64,000 nucleotides of DNA from Agrobacterium tumefaciens (GCA_025559845.1 CP048469.1:1116001-1180000); one strand, 5' to 3'; shown: positions 20,599 to 29,601, counted from the first letter of the stretch. Program-made: numbers and translations. Notes: generated by a model not told the origin, from the sequence alone.

Positions 20599-21243
20599 AT
20601 GAAAACCGTTCTTTGCTACGGCGACAGCCTGACGTGGGGATATGACGCCGAAAACCTTGGCCGTCATGCCTTCGAAGACCGTTGGCCGAGCGTGCTGCAG
20701 AAGGCGCTTGGTGACAATGTCAACGTCATCGCCGAAGGATTGAACGGCCGCACGACGGCTTACGACGATCACCTCGCGGATTGCGACCGCAACGGTGCGA
20801 CGCTGCTGCCGACCATTCTGCACAGCCATGCGCCGCTCGATCTCGTCATCATCATGCTCGGCACCAACGACCTGAAACGGGGCATCGGCGCCGGTTCCGC
20901 AGTCGGCGCGGTCAAGGGCATCGACAGGCTGGTGAGTCTCGTCCGGCATCATGCGTGGTCCTTCGAGGATCAGGAGCAGCCGGAAATCCTGATCGTATCT
21001 CCGCCGCAGATCTGCGAGACGGGCAACGAAATGTTTGCCGCCATGTATGCGGGTGCCATCGAGCAATCGCTGATGATGGGTTCGCTTTATCGCGATCTGG
21101 CGGACGACAAGGGATGCGCTTTCTTTGATGCGGCATCCGTCACCGTGACGACGCCACTCGATGGCGTCCACCTGGATGCCGAAAATACGCGTGCGCTGGG
21201 ACGCGGGCTGGAGCCCGTGGTGCGCATGCTGCTTGGAATTTGA
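20599..21243 (+). CDS. SGNH/GDSL-family hydrolase (arylesterase-like)
   Basis: 214-aa serine hydrolase. Block I CYGDSLTWGYD near residue 6 has the nucleophile Ser, block II Gly is in EGLNGRTT, block III is IIMLGTNDLK, and block V is LDGVHLDAENT with the Asp/His pair. No signal peptide is seen, so it is probably cytosolic. The ATG at 20599 has GGGAGA eight bases upstream; a GTG one codon before is closer than usual. It sits inside the pdh-lpd gene string, but no biochemical link is evident. Substrate unknown. Confidence 0.9.
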   Translation: MKTVLCYGDSLTWGYDAENLGRHAFEDRWPSVLQKALGDNVNVIAEGLNGRTTAYDDHLADCDRNGATLLPTILHSHAPLDLVIIMLGTNDLKRGIGAGSAVGAVKGIDRLVSLVRHHAWSFEDQEQPEILIVSPPQICETGNEMFAAMYAGAIEQSLMMGSLYRDLADDKGCAFFDAASVTVTTPLDGVHLDAENTRALGRGLEPVVRMLLGI

Positions 21244-21306
21244 AGATAGATTCGATTGACGCAGCGGCGCGACGCCGCCGTCAAAAAGATAAAGGCAGGA
21301 AACACA

Positions 21307-22752
21307 ATGGCTCAATCATATGACGTCATCATCATCGGTTCGGGTCCGGGCGGTTATGTCACCGCTATTCGCGCCGCTCAACTGGGTCTGAAGACAGCCA
21401 TCGTCGAGCGTGAGCACTTGGGTGGCATCTGCCTCAACTGGGGCTGCATTCCCACCAAGGCACTGCTTCGCTCCGCTGAAGTCCTCGACAATGCCAGCCA
21501 CGCCAAGAACTACGGCCTGAAGCTCGAAGGCACGATCACGGCTGACGTCAAGGAAGTCGTGGCACGGTCGCGCGGCGTTTCGGCCCGTCTCAACGGCGGC
21601 GTTGCCTTCCTGATGAAGAAGAACAAGATCGACGTCATCTGGGGCGAGGCCAAGCTGACCAAGCCGAACGAAATCGTCGTCGGCAAGTCGTCCAAGCCTG
21701 TTGTACAGCCGCAGAACCCGGTTCCCAAGGGCGTTCTGGGTGAGGGCACCTACACCGCCAAGCACATCATCGTCGCAACAGGCGCACGTCCGCGCGCCCT
21801 GCCGGGCATCGAGCCGGATGGCAAGCTGATCTGGACCTATTTCGAAGCGATGAAGCCGGACTTCCTGCCGAAGTCTCTCGTCGTCATGGGTTCCGGCGCC
21901 ATCGGCATCGAATTTGCCTCCTTCTACCGCTCGATGGGCGTGGATGTGACGGTTGTTGAGCTGATGGCTAATGTCATGCCGGTCGAAGACGCGGAAATCT
22001 CCGCATTCGCCCGCAAGCAGCTTGAAAAACGTGGCCTGAAGATCATCACCGAAGCGAAGGTTTCGAAGGTCGACAAGGGCGCGAACTCGATTACGGCCCA
22101 TGTCGAGACCAAGGATGGCAAGGTTCAGCAGATCACGGCGGATCGCCTGATTTCGGCTGTCGGCGTTCAGGGCAACATCGAAAATCTCGGTCTGGAAGCG
22201 CTTGGCGTGAAGACCGACCGCGGCTGCATCGTCATCGATGGTTACGGCAAGACCAATGTTCCCGGCCTCTACGCGATCGGCGACGTTGCCGGCCCGCCGA
22301 TGCTGGCCCACAAGGCCGAGCACGAAGGCGTCATCTGCGTTGAAAAGATTGCAGGCCTGCCGAACGTTCACCCGATGGACAAGAACAAGATCCCGGGCTG
22401 CACTTACTGCAATCCGCAGGTCGCTTCCGTCGGTCTGACCGAGGCCAAGGCAAAGGAACAGGGCCGCGAAATCCGCGTAGGCCGTTATTCCTTCGCAGCC
22501 AACGGCAAGGCGATTGCGCTCGGTGAAGATCAGGGCATGGTCAAGACCATCTTCGACAAGAAGACCGGCGAACTGCTCGGCGCGCACATGGTTGGCGCGG
22601 AAGTCACCGAACTCATCCAGGGCTTTGTCGTTGCGATGAACCTTGAGACGACCGAAGAAGAGCTGATGCACACCATCTTCCCGCATCCGACCCTTTCCGA
22701 AATGATGAAGGAAAGTGTTCTGGACGCCTACGGACGCGTGCTGAACGCCTGA
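21307..22752 (+). CDS. lpd: Dihydrolipoamide dehydrogenase (E3)
   Basis: FAD/NAD flavoprotein that reoxidises dihydrolipoyl groups of PDH and other 2-oxoacid complexes, and the GcvH lipoyl arm. 481 aa. FAD motif IIGSGPGGYVTAI, redox disulfide in GGICLNWGCIPTKAL, NAD motif MGSGAIGIEFASFYR, GDVAGPPMLAHKAEHEG, and the C-terminal HTIFPHPTLSE with the catalytic His. The ATG at 21307 follows AGGCAGGAA; the open frame continues upstream without support. A short insertion around residues 115-140 (VGKSSKP...) is typical of the rhizobial PDH-linked form. Confidence 0.97.
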   Translation: MAQSYDVIIIGSGPGGYVTAIRAAQLGLKTAIVEREHLGGICLNWGCIPTKALLRSAEVLDNASHAKNYGLKLEGTITADVKEVVARSRGVSARLNGGVAFLMKKNKIDVIWGEAKLTKPNEIVVGKSSKPVVQPQNPVPKGVLGEGTYTAKHIIVATGARPRALPGIEPDGKLIWTYFEAMKPDFLPKSLVVMGSGAIGIEFASFYRSMGVDVTVVELMANVMPVEDAEISAFARKQLEKRGLKIITEAKVSKVDKGANSITAHVETKDGKVQQITADRLISAVGVQGNIENLGLEALGVKTDRGCIVIDGYGKTNVPGLYAIGDVAGPPMLAHKAEHEGVICVEKIAGLPNVHPMDKNKIPGCTYCNPQVASVGLTEAKAKEQGREIRVGRYSFAANGKAIALGEDQGMVKTIFDKKTGELLGAHMVGAEVTELIQGFVVAMNLETTEEELMHTIFPHPTLSEMMKESVLDAYGRVLNA

Positions 22753-22767
22753 TACGATACGACGGTG

Positions 22768-22792
22768 CCCGGCATTGCCTGACGATGCCGGG
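22768..22792 (+). terminator. Hairpin after lpd
   Basis: CCCGGCAT...ATGCCGGG, a perfect 8-bp stem with a nine-base loop, 16 bases past the lpd stop. No T run follows, so termination is uncertain. Confidence 0.4.
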
Positions 22793-22836
22793 TATCCCAT
22801 ATGTCTGACTGGACATGTCTTTCAGGGAGCGTGGGA

Positions 22837-23085
22837 ATGGAAAGTGTAGGCTGGATTGCCGCAATCATCATCGGCGGATTGGCGGGATGGCTCGCCGGCA
22901 AGCTCATGGATATGCGTTTCGGCATCATCATGAACATCATTCTCGGCATCGTCGGTTCGGTTGTTGCGGTCGCAGTGCTGCGCACCTTCGACGTGTTCGT
23001 GCAGGATAGCCGGCTCGGTTATTTCGTCACGTCCTTCATTGGCGCAAGCCTGTTGCTGTTCCTGGCGAAACTCGTCCGGCGCTGA
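22837..23085 (+). CDS. GlsB/YeaQ/YmgE-family small membrane protein
   Basis: 82 aa with three predicted membrane helices and Gly-rich turns (IIIGGLAGWLAGKLM, NIILGIVGSVVAV, FIGASLLLFLAKL). This is the transglycosylase-associated protein family, often stress-induced but of unknown biochemical role. The ATG at 22837 has GGGAG upstream; the frame extends further but without support. Lies between lpd and lipA. Confidence 0.85.
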   Translation: MESVGWIAAIIIGGLAGWLAGKLMDMRFGIIMNIILGIVGSVVAVAVLRTFDVFVQDSRLGYFVTSFIGASLLLFLAKLVRR

Positions 23086-23140
23086 AAGCTCAGGGCAGAA
23101 ACGTTCAGGTTTTCGATAACCGAACGCGGTAGAATCCAGA

Positions 23141-23192
23141 TTTCATGCAGTTCCAGATGAAAATGCTTACACTTTTTCTGGAATTGTTCTAA
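23141..23192. repeat. Rhizobiales-type palindromic intergenic repeat
   Basis: TTCCAG (23151-23156) and CTGGAA (23178-23183) bracket a core ATGAAAATGCTTACAC plus T run, followed by TTGTTCTAAAG. From memory this matches a family of AATTCC(A/G)G-ended elements scattered in rhizobial intergenic regions. It lies in the lipA 5' region and could contribute to its leader. Confidence 0.6.
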
Positions 23193-23225
23193 AGGGCCGC
23201 AGTAAGCGACAGAAGCAGGTTTCTT

Positions 23226-24197
23226 ATGGTCACTATTCTCGACAGGACATCCTCGGACGAAAAGCGCGTTCGTCACCCGGAAAAGGCGCACCGCCCCGAT
23301 ACCGAGGTTCAGCGCAAGCCCGAGTGGATTCGTGTCAAGGCGCCGACCTCCAAGGGCTATCACGAGACGCGTGAGCTCGTGCGCTCCCACAAGCTGGTTA
23401 CGGTCTGTGAAGAAGCCGGCTGTCCGAACATCGGCGAGTGCTGGGACAAGAAGCACGCGACCTTCATGATCATGGGTGAAATCTGCACCCGCGCTTGCGC
23501 CTTCTGCAACGTCTCCACCGGCAAGCCGAACCCGCTGGATATGGCCGAGCCGGAAAACGTCGCGAAGGCCGTCAAGCAGATGGGCCTTTCCCACGTCGTC
23601 ATCACCTCCGTTGACCGCGACGATCTGGAAGACGGTGGCGCCGAACACTTCGAGAAGGTCATCTGGGCCATTCGCGCTGCTTCGCCGAACACCACGATTG
23701 AAATCCTGACCCCTGACTTTCTCAAGAAGCCGGGTGCGCTGGAGCGCGTTGTGGCTGCCAAGCCTGACGTCTTCAACCACAACATGGAAACGGTTCCCGG
23801 CAACTACCTCACGGTTCGCCCCGGTGCGCGTTATTTCCACTCCGTCCGCCTGTTGCAGCGCGTGAAGGAACTGGACCCGACCATGTTCACCAAATCAGGC
23901 ATCATGGTTGGCCTTGGCGAAGAGCGCAACGAAGTGCTGCAGTTGATGGACGATCTGCGCAGCGCCGACGTCGACTTCCTGACCATCGGCCAGTACCTGC
24001 AGCCGACCCGCAAGCACCACAAGGTCGAGAAGTTCGTCACGCCGGAAGAATTCAAGTCCTACGAGACCATTGCCTACACCAAAGGCTTCCTGATGGTGTC
24101 GTCGAGCCCGCTGACCCGCTCCTCGCATCACGCCGGCGACGATTTCGAGCGCCTGCGCGCCAACCGCGAAAAGAAGCTTCTGGCAGCCGCCGAGTAA
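23226..24197 (+). CDS. lipA: Lipoyl synthase
   Basis: Radical-SAM enzyme inserting two sulfurs into octanoyl groups on lipoyl domains (PdhB, PdhC, GcvH and others). 323 aa. The N-terminal auxiliary cluster cysteines are in [13 protein letters not shown], the radical-SAM CxxxCxxC in [10 protein letters not shown], and the family-typical C-terminal RSSHHAGD follows. Position next to the PDH genes fits its role. Start ATG 23226. The upstream 140 bases contain a palindromic repeat. Confidence 0.97.
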   Translation: MVTILDRTSSDEKRVRHPEKAHRPDTEVQRKPEWIRVKAPTSKGYHETRELVRSHKLVTVCEEAGCPNIGECWDKKHATFMIMGEICTRACAFCNVSTGKPNPLDMAEPENVAKAVKQMGLSHVVITSVDRDDLEDGGAEHFEKVIWAIRAASPNTTIEILTPDFLKKPGALERVVAAKPDVFNHNMETVPGNYLTVRPGARYFHSVRLLQRVKELDPTMFTKSGIMVGLGEERNEVLQLMDDLRSADVDFLTIGQYLQPTRKHHKVEKFVTPEEFKSYETIAYTKGFLMVSSSPLTRSSHHAGDDFERLRANREKKLLAAAE

Positions 24198-24206
24198 GCA
24201 TCAGAC

Positions 24207-24240
24207 ATCGCCAGCGTCTCCACGCTGGCGATTTTGTTTT
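24207..24240 (+). terminator. Intrinsic terminator of lipA
   Basis: ATCGCCAGCGT pairs perfectly with ACGCTGGCGAT (11 bp) around CTCC and is followed by TTTGTTTT. Ten bases past the stop. Confidence 0.92.
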
Positions 24241-24448
24241 GGGCTGCATCCGGTTGCACGCGCCAGACGAATTCCCCAACCGGCAACCTCTGTTTCCTCT
24301 CATTCCGGCCTGGGCCGGAATAGAGCGCCGCGTCCTCGACGCAAAGGAGGTCTCCAGCGATCAAGGATCGACCTGGACCCCACCATCAGCGCCGAGTGGA
24401 GGAAGAGCGTTCAGGACCGTGCCGCCGAACGCAGCACATCCTCTGGAA

Positions 24449-25387
24449 TCACCCATGCGCCTTCGCCGGTCGATGCGCCTGCATGCAGAGCAGCACGCTC
24501 AACACCACGGAAACGATGGCTGCGGTTTCGACCAGTGTCGGGCCGCGCTGTTCCCACAGGAAACCGTAGAGCAGGGCAAACAGGGTTTCGAACAGGATCA
24601 TCTGTCCCACCATCGTCAGCGGCAGAAGGCGGCTCATGCGGTTCCAGAAGGCGTTGCCGAGGATCGAGGCGGAGATGCCGAGGCCGATGGCGACGGAGGT
24701 GAATTGCAGCCAGTCACTGCTGCTGTGCGCCGCCGTATCGCCAAAACCGAAGGCGGGAACGGCCAGCATCAGCGCCAGCGCGCCGGTGACCACGCCGGTC
24801 ATCAGGTTCCATTCGTCGGCACTCACATCATGCAGGCGCGTCAGCCAGCGGGCATTGCCGACCGCAAAGGCTGTCCAGGACACCAGCGCGCCAAGCGCGC
24901 AGGCAAGGCCAATGATCCTGTTGATGTCGAGCGGCCCCTGGCCTTCGCTCAGCGATTGCCAGGAGATGCCGATAATGCCGATGGCACCGAACAACAACGA
25001 AGGCCACAGGCGCCTCAGCGACACCGCCCCATGATCGCGGCTGCCGATGATCGTTACAGCGACCGGCAGGAAGCCGATGATGATCGAGGTAAAGGCGACG
25101 CCGCTCAGTTGCACGGCCGTGGAGATGAAGACGTAATAGACGATGTTGCCGATCAGGCTGAGCCAGGCAAGCGCAATCCATTCCTGCTTGCCGAAGCGCG
25201 AGGCGACACGACGGATTTTCGGGCCGATCAGAACGAGAGCGATCAGGCCATAGGTGAGGTAGCGCGCCGTGGAAAGCTGAAGCGGCGTAAAACCTGCCGG
25301 GATGATTTTCGGGGCGAGGAAAATGCCGCCCCAGAGCGCGCCCGCAAGCATGCCGTAAAATACGCCGAGACCGGTCTTGTTGTTCAT
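24449..25387 (-). CDS. DMT-family (EamA) transporter
   Basis: 312-aa inner-membrane protein with about ten helices in two EamA repeats (roughly 8-140 and 158-300). The first begins GVFYGMLAGALWGGIFLAP; the second has GALVSWTAFAVGNARW. Probably a metabolite or drug exporter; substrate unknown. It lies 96 bases downstream of an AraC-family gene on the same strand, so co-regulation is likely. Between its end and the lipA terminator are about 200 non-coding bases with a 20-bp palindrome (24302-24321, ATTCCGGCC-TG-GGCCGGAAT). Confidence 0.88.
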   Translation of the reverse strand: MNNKTGLGVFYGMLAGALWGGIFLAPKIIPAGFTPLQLSTARYLTYGLIALVLIGPKIRRVASRFGKQEWIALAWLSLIGNIVYYVFISTAVQLSGVAFTSIIIGFLPVAVTIIGSRDHGAVSLRRLWPSLLFGAIGIIGISWQSLSEGQGPLDINRIIGLACALGALVSWTAFAVGNARWLTRLHDVSADEWNLMTGVVTGALALMLAVPAFGFGDTAAHSSSDWLQFTSVAIGLGISASILGNAFWNRMSRLLPLTMVGQMILFETLFALLYGFLWEQRGPTLVETAAIVSVVLSVLLCMQAHRPAKAHG

Positions 25388-25483
25388 GTCATTTCAATTC
25401 CGCATTCAAGATTGCGGCTGTTTGACATAGATACGGGGCGGCTGTCTTGACAAAAACTCCTGCGACGCACGCCGTACAAGCCG

Positions 25484-26224
25484 TCAGTGCATGTCTTTTA
25501 GATGGGCGCGGCGATAGGCGGCCGGTGTCTGCCCCATCGTGTTGCGCATCGCCCGCGTCAGCGCCGTCTGGTCGGAAAACCCGGCCTTGAAGGCGATTTC
25601 GGCAATCGGCATCGCACTGTCCCGCAAAAGGTGGCAGACCTTTTCCAGACGCAGGCTGGCGAGCCATTGATGCGGCGAAGTCTCGAATTCCTCGATGAAC
25701 AGCGCATGCAGGCGGCTGTCGCTGATGTCGACATGTTTTGCCATCGTCTCCACCGTCCAGGGATGGAACGGATCGACCGAGACAATCGCGCGCAGCGCAT
25801 CGAGGCGGGACCGGATCGCGGGCTTGTCGTGTACGAGGCTGTCGATCAGAAGCGGCGCCCACAGGCCGGCGGTCTCGCTTTCAAGCCCGTCGGTTGTCAT
25901 GCTGTGGCGCATCCAGCCGACAAGCTGCCTTGTCGTCGCACCAACCTCGAAATAGGGTGACGCGGCAAACCGCTCGAGAATTTTATCGCTGACGGTGCTC
26001 TGATCGATATCGACGACCAGCGAGCGGTTGATGGCGGTTGCTTCCTGTGTGTGCAGCCTGCCGCTTTCAATGAGGACGCCGCGTGCCGAGGACAGTTCGT
26101 TTTCCCGCCCGGCAACATCCATGCGCAATTGACCGAAAACCGGCAACACGATCTGGACGAAGCCGTGGCGTTCGCTCGGCCTTTCCTTCGTGTAGGTCCT
26201 CAAATCGACGGCAGGCGTTTTCAT
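25484..26224 (-). CDS. AraC-family transcriptional regulator
   Basis: 246 aa. The N-terminal part (about 1-140) looks like a small cupin-type sensing domain (HGFVQIVLPVFGQLRMDVAG). The C-terminal ~100 residues hold two helix-turn-helix motifs: WTVETMAKHVDISDSRLHAL, and IAEIAFKAGFSDQTALTRA followed by GQTPAAYRR. The ATG at 26224 begins the conserved part; the frame runs upstream across a hairpin, which argues against a longer protein. It probably controls the EamA gene 96 bases downstream; the inducer is unknown. Confidence 0.88.
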   Translation of the reverse strand: MKTPAVDLRTYTKERPSERHGFVQIVLPVFGQLRMDVAGRENELSSARGVLIESGRLHTQEATAINRSLVVDIDQSTVSDKILERFAASPYFEVGATTRQLVGWMRHSMTTDGLESETAGLWAPLLIDSLVHDKPAIRSRLDALRAIVSVDPFHPWTVETMAKHVDISDSRLHALFIEEFETSPHQWLASLRLEKVCHLLRDSAMPIAEIAFKAGFSDQTALTRAMRNTMGQTPAAYRRAHLKDMH

Positions 26225-26250
26225 CGAACCGATATCCCGGTGCAAAAGCA

Positions 26251-26276
26251 AATGGCCGCATGATGAAGCGGCCATT
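26251..26276. terminator. Hairpin terminator upstream of the AraC gene
   Basis: AATGGCCGC pairs with GCGGCCATT (9 bp, loop ATGATGAA). Plus-strand reading is followed by TTCATTTT, minus-strand reading by TGCTTTTG. It most likely ends the minus-strand transcript of the 58-residue gene. A second hairpin (26297-26321, CACGCTGGC...GCCAGCGTG) lies just upstream of it. Confidence 0.65.
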
Positions 26277-26335
26277 TTCATTTTGCTATTGTCGCACACG
26301 CTGGCCGACAGAGCCAGCGTGCGAAGTAAAAAGGT

Positions 26336-26512
26336 TCAACCTTCACTTTTGACCGTCGATTCGCCGCGTTTGCGCTTGCGCAACACCGGCTTGTTCTCAC
26401 GCGCTTCGCACTTGGCGACGTCGATCAGATATGCCAGAACCGGCATGCCGTTCATCGACGCAAGCTGCTTGGCGGATTCGAGAAGATTGATGATATTGGA
26501 AAAGTCGTCCAT
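26336..26512 (-). CDS. Small conserved-looking protein, 58 residues
   Basis: ATG at 26512 opens a 58-codon frame, read by eye. The product starts MDDFSNIINLLESAK, contains GMPVLAYLIDVAK, and ends in a very basic tail (LRKRKRGESTVKSEG). The first part looks like two amphipathic helices. A hairpin terminator lies 60-85 bases past the stop. Codon use is like its neighbours (mostly G/C third positions). I recall similar short rhizobial proteins but cannot name a family. The purine-rich GAGTGAG upstream is only a fair ribosome site. Confidence 0.6.
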   Translation of the reverse strand: MDDFSNIINLLESAKQLASMNGMPVLAYLIDVAKCEARENKPVLRKRKRGESTVKSEG

Positions 26513-26750
26513 CGGCTCACTCGGTAGCTCAAAGCATGTATGTCTTGTTGTGACTTTAAGGTGAATACGGGCGTGGAAATCGGGTGTTTCCGGCGCGTTT
26601 GCACCTCATGGGTGTAGTCTCGTTCGCGACTAAATAGCAATCCCTGTATGCACGTTGCAATAGTCAATTTTCCGAGACTGCCATGCTTCCACGGCATGCA
26701 TGGGTCTAATGAGGGGAGGCGAGCACTCCCGAACTGCGAGGAGACACGCC

Positions 26751-27320
26751 ATGCCAAACTATCTCCAGCATGTGGAAGAGGCCGCAGCCATCGTTTCTCA
26801 GGCCAGACGCATCATGGTGGTTGGCTGTTCGGGTGGTGGTAAATCCACTTTGTCGCAAAAGCTCGCCCGCACATTCGGCCTACGCTACATCTCCATGGAC
26901 AAGGAGATCTTCTGGTTGCCTGGGTGGCAGATGCGTTCGCGCCCAGAGCAACGGCAGATCATAGCGAGCATCATTTCGGACGAGACATGGCTGATGGATG
27001 GCAGCAATCCATCGTCTTTCGACATGCGCTTGCCACGCACACATATCGTGCTTTGGGTAAGAATGCCGCGTTGGATTTGCCTGTGGGGCGCCGTCAGCCG
27101 CGCCGTCAAAGGATATGGCAAGGCGCGCCCCGAAATGGCGGAGGGCTGCCCGGAGAGGCTTGACCTCGATTTTCTCAAGTACATCTGGAATTTCGAAAAG
27201 CGGCACGCGCCGATTTTTGAACAGAACTTCGGTGTTCATGGCCCGCAAGTACCGGTATTCCAGATCAAAAGTCGAAAACAGACCCGCCAGCTTCTTGATC
27301 TTCTGCGCATCGAGGATTAA
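26751..27320 (+). CDS. P-loop kinase-like protein (adenylate kinase/FlaR type)
   Basis: 189-aa NTPase. Walker A VVGCSGGGKSTLSQKLA near residue 22, then SMDKEIFWLPGW, ETWLMDGS and an R-rich lid-like segment (PRWICLWGAVSRAVK). This pattern matches proteins annotated as AAA-family, adenylate-kinase-like or topology-modulation proteins; the substrate is unknown. The ATG at 26751 has AGGAG seven bases upstream, so the longer frame is rejected. It lies just before ratA (9-base gap), which may share its transcript. Confidence 0.85.
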   Translation: MPNYLQHVEEAAAIVSQARRIMVVGCSGGGKSTLSQKLARTFGLRYISMDKEIFWLPGWQMRSRPEQRQIIASIISDETWLMDGSNPSSFDMRLPRTHIVLWVRMPRWICLWGAVSRAVKGYGKARPEMAEGCPERLDLDFLKYIWNFEKRHAPIFEQNFGVHGPQVPVFQIKSRKQTRQLLDLLRIED

Positions 27321-27329
27321 CTGCGGCCC

Positions 27330-27785
27330 ATGCCTCAGTTCGAAACGCATCGCCATGTAAAACACTCGCCAGACAGGATGTATGCCCTTGTCGCCGATAT
27401 CGAGAGCTATCCGCAGTTTCTGCCCTTGTGTGAGGCGCTGACGGTTCGGTCCCGCAAGGAGCGCGATGGCAAGACGCTTCTGGTGGCGGATATGACGGTG
27501 GGCTACAAGGCCATTCGCGAGACCTTCACCACGCAGGTGCTTCTCAACCCTGCCGAGCGCGCCATCGACGTGAAATATATCGATGGCCCGTTCCGTTATC
27601 TCGAAAATCGCTGGCGTTTCGAGCCCTCGGAAGATGGCGGATGCTCCGTCCACTTCTTCATCGATTACGAATTCAAGAGCCGCATTCTGGGTGCGCTGAT
27701 GGGGACGATGTTCGATCGTGCCTTCCGCATGTTCACGGAAGCCTTCGAAGCCCGCGCCGACAAGATCTATTCAGCGCCGGCCTGA
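27330..27785 (+). CDS. ratA: RatA/COQ10-type START-domain protein
   Basis: 151 aa SRPBCC/START fold. MPQFETHRHVKHSPDRMY, VADIESYPQFLPLCEA and the C-terminal amphipathic helix (FDRAFRMFTEAFEARA) are typical of the Coq10/RatA family. Family members bind ubiquinone or related lipids and support respiration. The E. coli name reflects a reported ribosome-association toxicity, which may not apply here. No antitoxin partner is evident. The 3' end overlaps the convergent cinA gene by 19 bases. Confidence 0.9.
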   Translation: MPQFETHRHVKHSPDRMYALVADIESYPQFLPLCEALTVRSRKERDGKTLLVADMTVGYKAIRETFTTQVLLNPAERAIDVKYIDGPFRYLENRWRFEPSEDGGCSVHFFIDYEFKSRILGALMGTMFDRAFRMFTEAFEARADKIYSAPA

Positions 27786-28276
27786 GACAGAAGAATCAGC
27801 ATTTCCAATGCGGTCTTGATGGTCGCTAGGCGAATTTCGGTTCGGCCGATATCGCCGTAACGCATCTCCCGATGCAGGATTGCGCCGTTGCGGCATCTGG
27901 CGGCGAGATGCACGAGACCAACCGGCTTTTGCGCCGAGCCGCCGCCCGGTCCGGCAATGCCGGTTACGGCCACGGCAAATTCGGCGCGTGAGCGGAACAG
28001 CGCCCCATGCGCCATCTGCAGCGCCGTCTCCCTGGAAACAGCACCGAAGGTGGAAAGGGTCTGGCCGCTGACGCCCAGCATGTCTGCCTTGGCCTCATTG
28101 GTGTAGGTGACAAAGCCGCGATCCACGACCGCCGACGACCCCGCGATCTCGGTCAGCGCACCGGCAATCAGCCCGCCGGTGCAGCTTTCGGCGGTGGACA
28201 CCATGTGACCCCGTGCCGAAAATTCCGCGATGATCTCGTGCGCCAGCGCCTCGATCTCGGCCGGAAACAGGCTCAT
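27767..28276 (-). CDS. CinA C-terminal-domain protein, NMN amidase (PncC type)
   Basis: 169-aa stand-alone CinA C-terminal domain. Family members deamidate nicotinamide mononucleotide in NAD recycling. Motifs: [20 protein letters not shown] near residue 27, [10 protein letters not shown] and [11 protein letters not shown]. The N-terminal MoCF-like domain of full CinA is absent, as usual for this subgroup. The ATG at 28276 overlaps the ispDF stop (ATGA), so it is translated from the same mRNA. Its 3' end overlaps ratA on the opposite strand. Confidence 0.9.
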   Translation of the reverse strand: MSLFPAEIEALAHEIIAEFSARGHMVSTAESCTGGLIAGALTEIAGSSAVVDRGFVTYTNEAKADMLGVSGQTLSTFGAVSRETALQMAHGALFRSRAEFAVAVTGIAGPGGGSAQKPVGLVHLAARCRNGAILHREMRYGDIGRTEIRLATIKTALEMLILLSQAGAE

Positions 28277-29463
28277 GCCGGGCGGCCCGTATAAACGACG
28301 GTTGCCGTGGCAATGGCGGCAATGCCTTCTCGGCGACCAACGAAACCGATTGTCTCGTTGGTGGTGGCCTTCACTGAGCAGCGTTCCAGCGCAATGCCGA
28401 GAATTTCGGAGAGCTTTTCGCGCATCGCTTGGCGGTGCGGACCAATCCGAGGTGCCTCGGCAATCAGCGACACATCCGCATTCATGATCGTTCCGCCATT
28501 GCCGCGCACAACCTTTGCGGCGTGCTCGAGAAAGATGCTGGAGGCGGCACCCTTCCACTGCGGGTCGGAAGGCGGGAAGTGGTCACCGATATCGCCGGCG
28601 CCGCAGGTGGCAAGAAGCGCATCCGTCAGCGCATGCAGGGCAACATCCGCATCCGAATGGCCTTTCAGCCTCTGGTCATGCTCGATGAAGACGCCGCAAA
28701 GCGTCACGCCGTCACCGGCTTCGAGCTGGTGAACGTCATACCCATTGCCGGTGCGCACATCCGGCAATCCGTGTGAGAGCTTTTCGTCGGCCATGGCAAT
28801 ATCCCGTTTCAGTGTAAGTTTGACGTTGTCGACTGACCCTTCGGTGAGCGTGACCTGAAGGCCAGCCCATTCGGCAATCGAGGCGTCGTCGGTAAAATCC
28901 GTGCGGTTGGAGGCTGCGGCTGCCCGGTGCGCTTCGACAATATCTCTATAGAGGAAGCTTTGCGGTGTCTGTGCGGCGTAAAGTCCCTGTCTGGAGACAG
29001 TCTCGACAACTTGACCTTGCGCACCGCGCTTCAGCGTGTCGGTAACGGCAAGCGCCGGCAGGACGCTCATCGCTCCGTTTTCGAAAAGCGTGACGGTGCG
29101 ATCGAGAATATCGGTCGAAATGAACGGGCGTACCGCGTCATGGATCATCACATGCGTAATGCCGGTCGCGCCAAGCGCTTCCAGCCCGGCCAGCACGGAC
29201 TGCTGCCGTGTCGCGCCGCCATGCAGGGTGATGATTCGTTCACCGGCGGCGAGCCTTGCGGGTATCGGCGCAAACAGCGCTTCGTCGTCAGGGTGGATGA
29301 CAACGGCGATCGGTGCGGACTGATCCCAGGCGAGAAAGGTGGAAAGCGTGTGTTCGATCACCGGTCTGCCGCCAATCGGGCGATATTGCTTTGGCCCTTC
29401 CTCTGGCGAGCCTGCTCTTTCACCGCGTCCGGCGGCGACAATGACAATACCGATATTCATCAT
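28273..29463 (-). CDS. ispDF: IspDF, bifunctional MEP cytidylyltransferase/cyclodiphosphate synthase
   Basis: Two steps of the MEP isoprenoid pathway fused in one 396-aa protein. The N-terminal IspD part (1-~225) shows [20 protein letters not shown] and HDAVRPF. The C-terminal IspF part (~235-396) shows GNGYDVHQL with Asp and His metal ligands, [17 protein letters not shown], and GEGA-like ends. Fusion is usual in alphaproteobacteria. The chosen ATG (29463, a tandem ATGATG) has AGGAA upstream; another ATG four codons earlier is possible. cinA follows with a 4-base overlap. Confidence 0.96.
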   Translation of the reverse strand: MMNIGIVIVAAGRGERAGSPEEGPKQYRPIGGRPVIEHTLSTFLAWDQSAPIAVVIHPDDEALFAPIPARLAAGERIITLHGGATRQQSVLAGLEALGATGITHVMIHDAVRPFISTDILDRTVTLFENGAMSVLPALAVTDTLKRGAQGQVVETVSRQGLYAAQTPQSFLYRDIVEAHRAAAASNRTDFTDDASIAEWAGLQVTLTEGSVDNVKLTLKRDIAMADEKLSHGLPDVRTGNGYDVHQLEAGDGVTLCGVFIEHDQRLKGHSDADVALHALTDALLATCGAGDIGDHFPPSDPQWKGAASSIFLEHAAKVVRGNGGTIMNADVSLIAEAPRIGPHRQAMREKLSEILGIALERCSVKATTNETIGFVGRREGIAAIATATVVYTGRPA

Positions 29464-29584
29464 GCGTTCCTGCATTGGACATATGCTGCTGGTGCAACTC
29501 TCGATGGTTGACAGTCAGGCTTTAGCGCTCCAAAACCCGAAAGACCAGCCCGGCCACATGCGCACAGGACGCATGTTGTTTCCA

Positions 29585-29601
29585 GAGGGAACGTTTCCCT
29601 C
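29585..29601. promoter_or_regulatory. Inverted repeat in the ispDF-dusB divergent region
   Basis: GAGGGAA-CGT-TTCCCTC, a perfect 7-bp inverted repeat, midway in the 272-base gap between divergent ispDF and dusB. Its small spacer and position suggest a protein-binding site. Regulator unknown. Confidence 0.35.

Noticed and set aside
27330..27785. Toxin-antitoxin system based on the RatA name
   Set aside because: No antitoxin-like partner is adjacent; the protein fits the COQ10/START family and core gene order.
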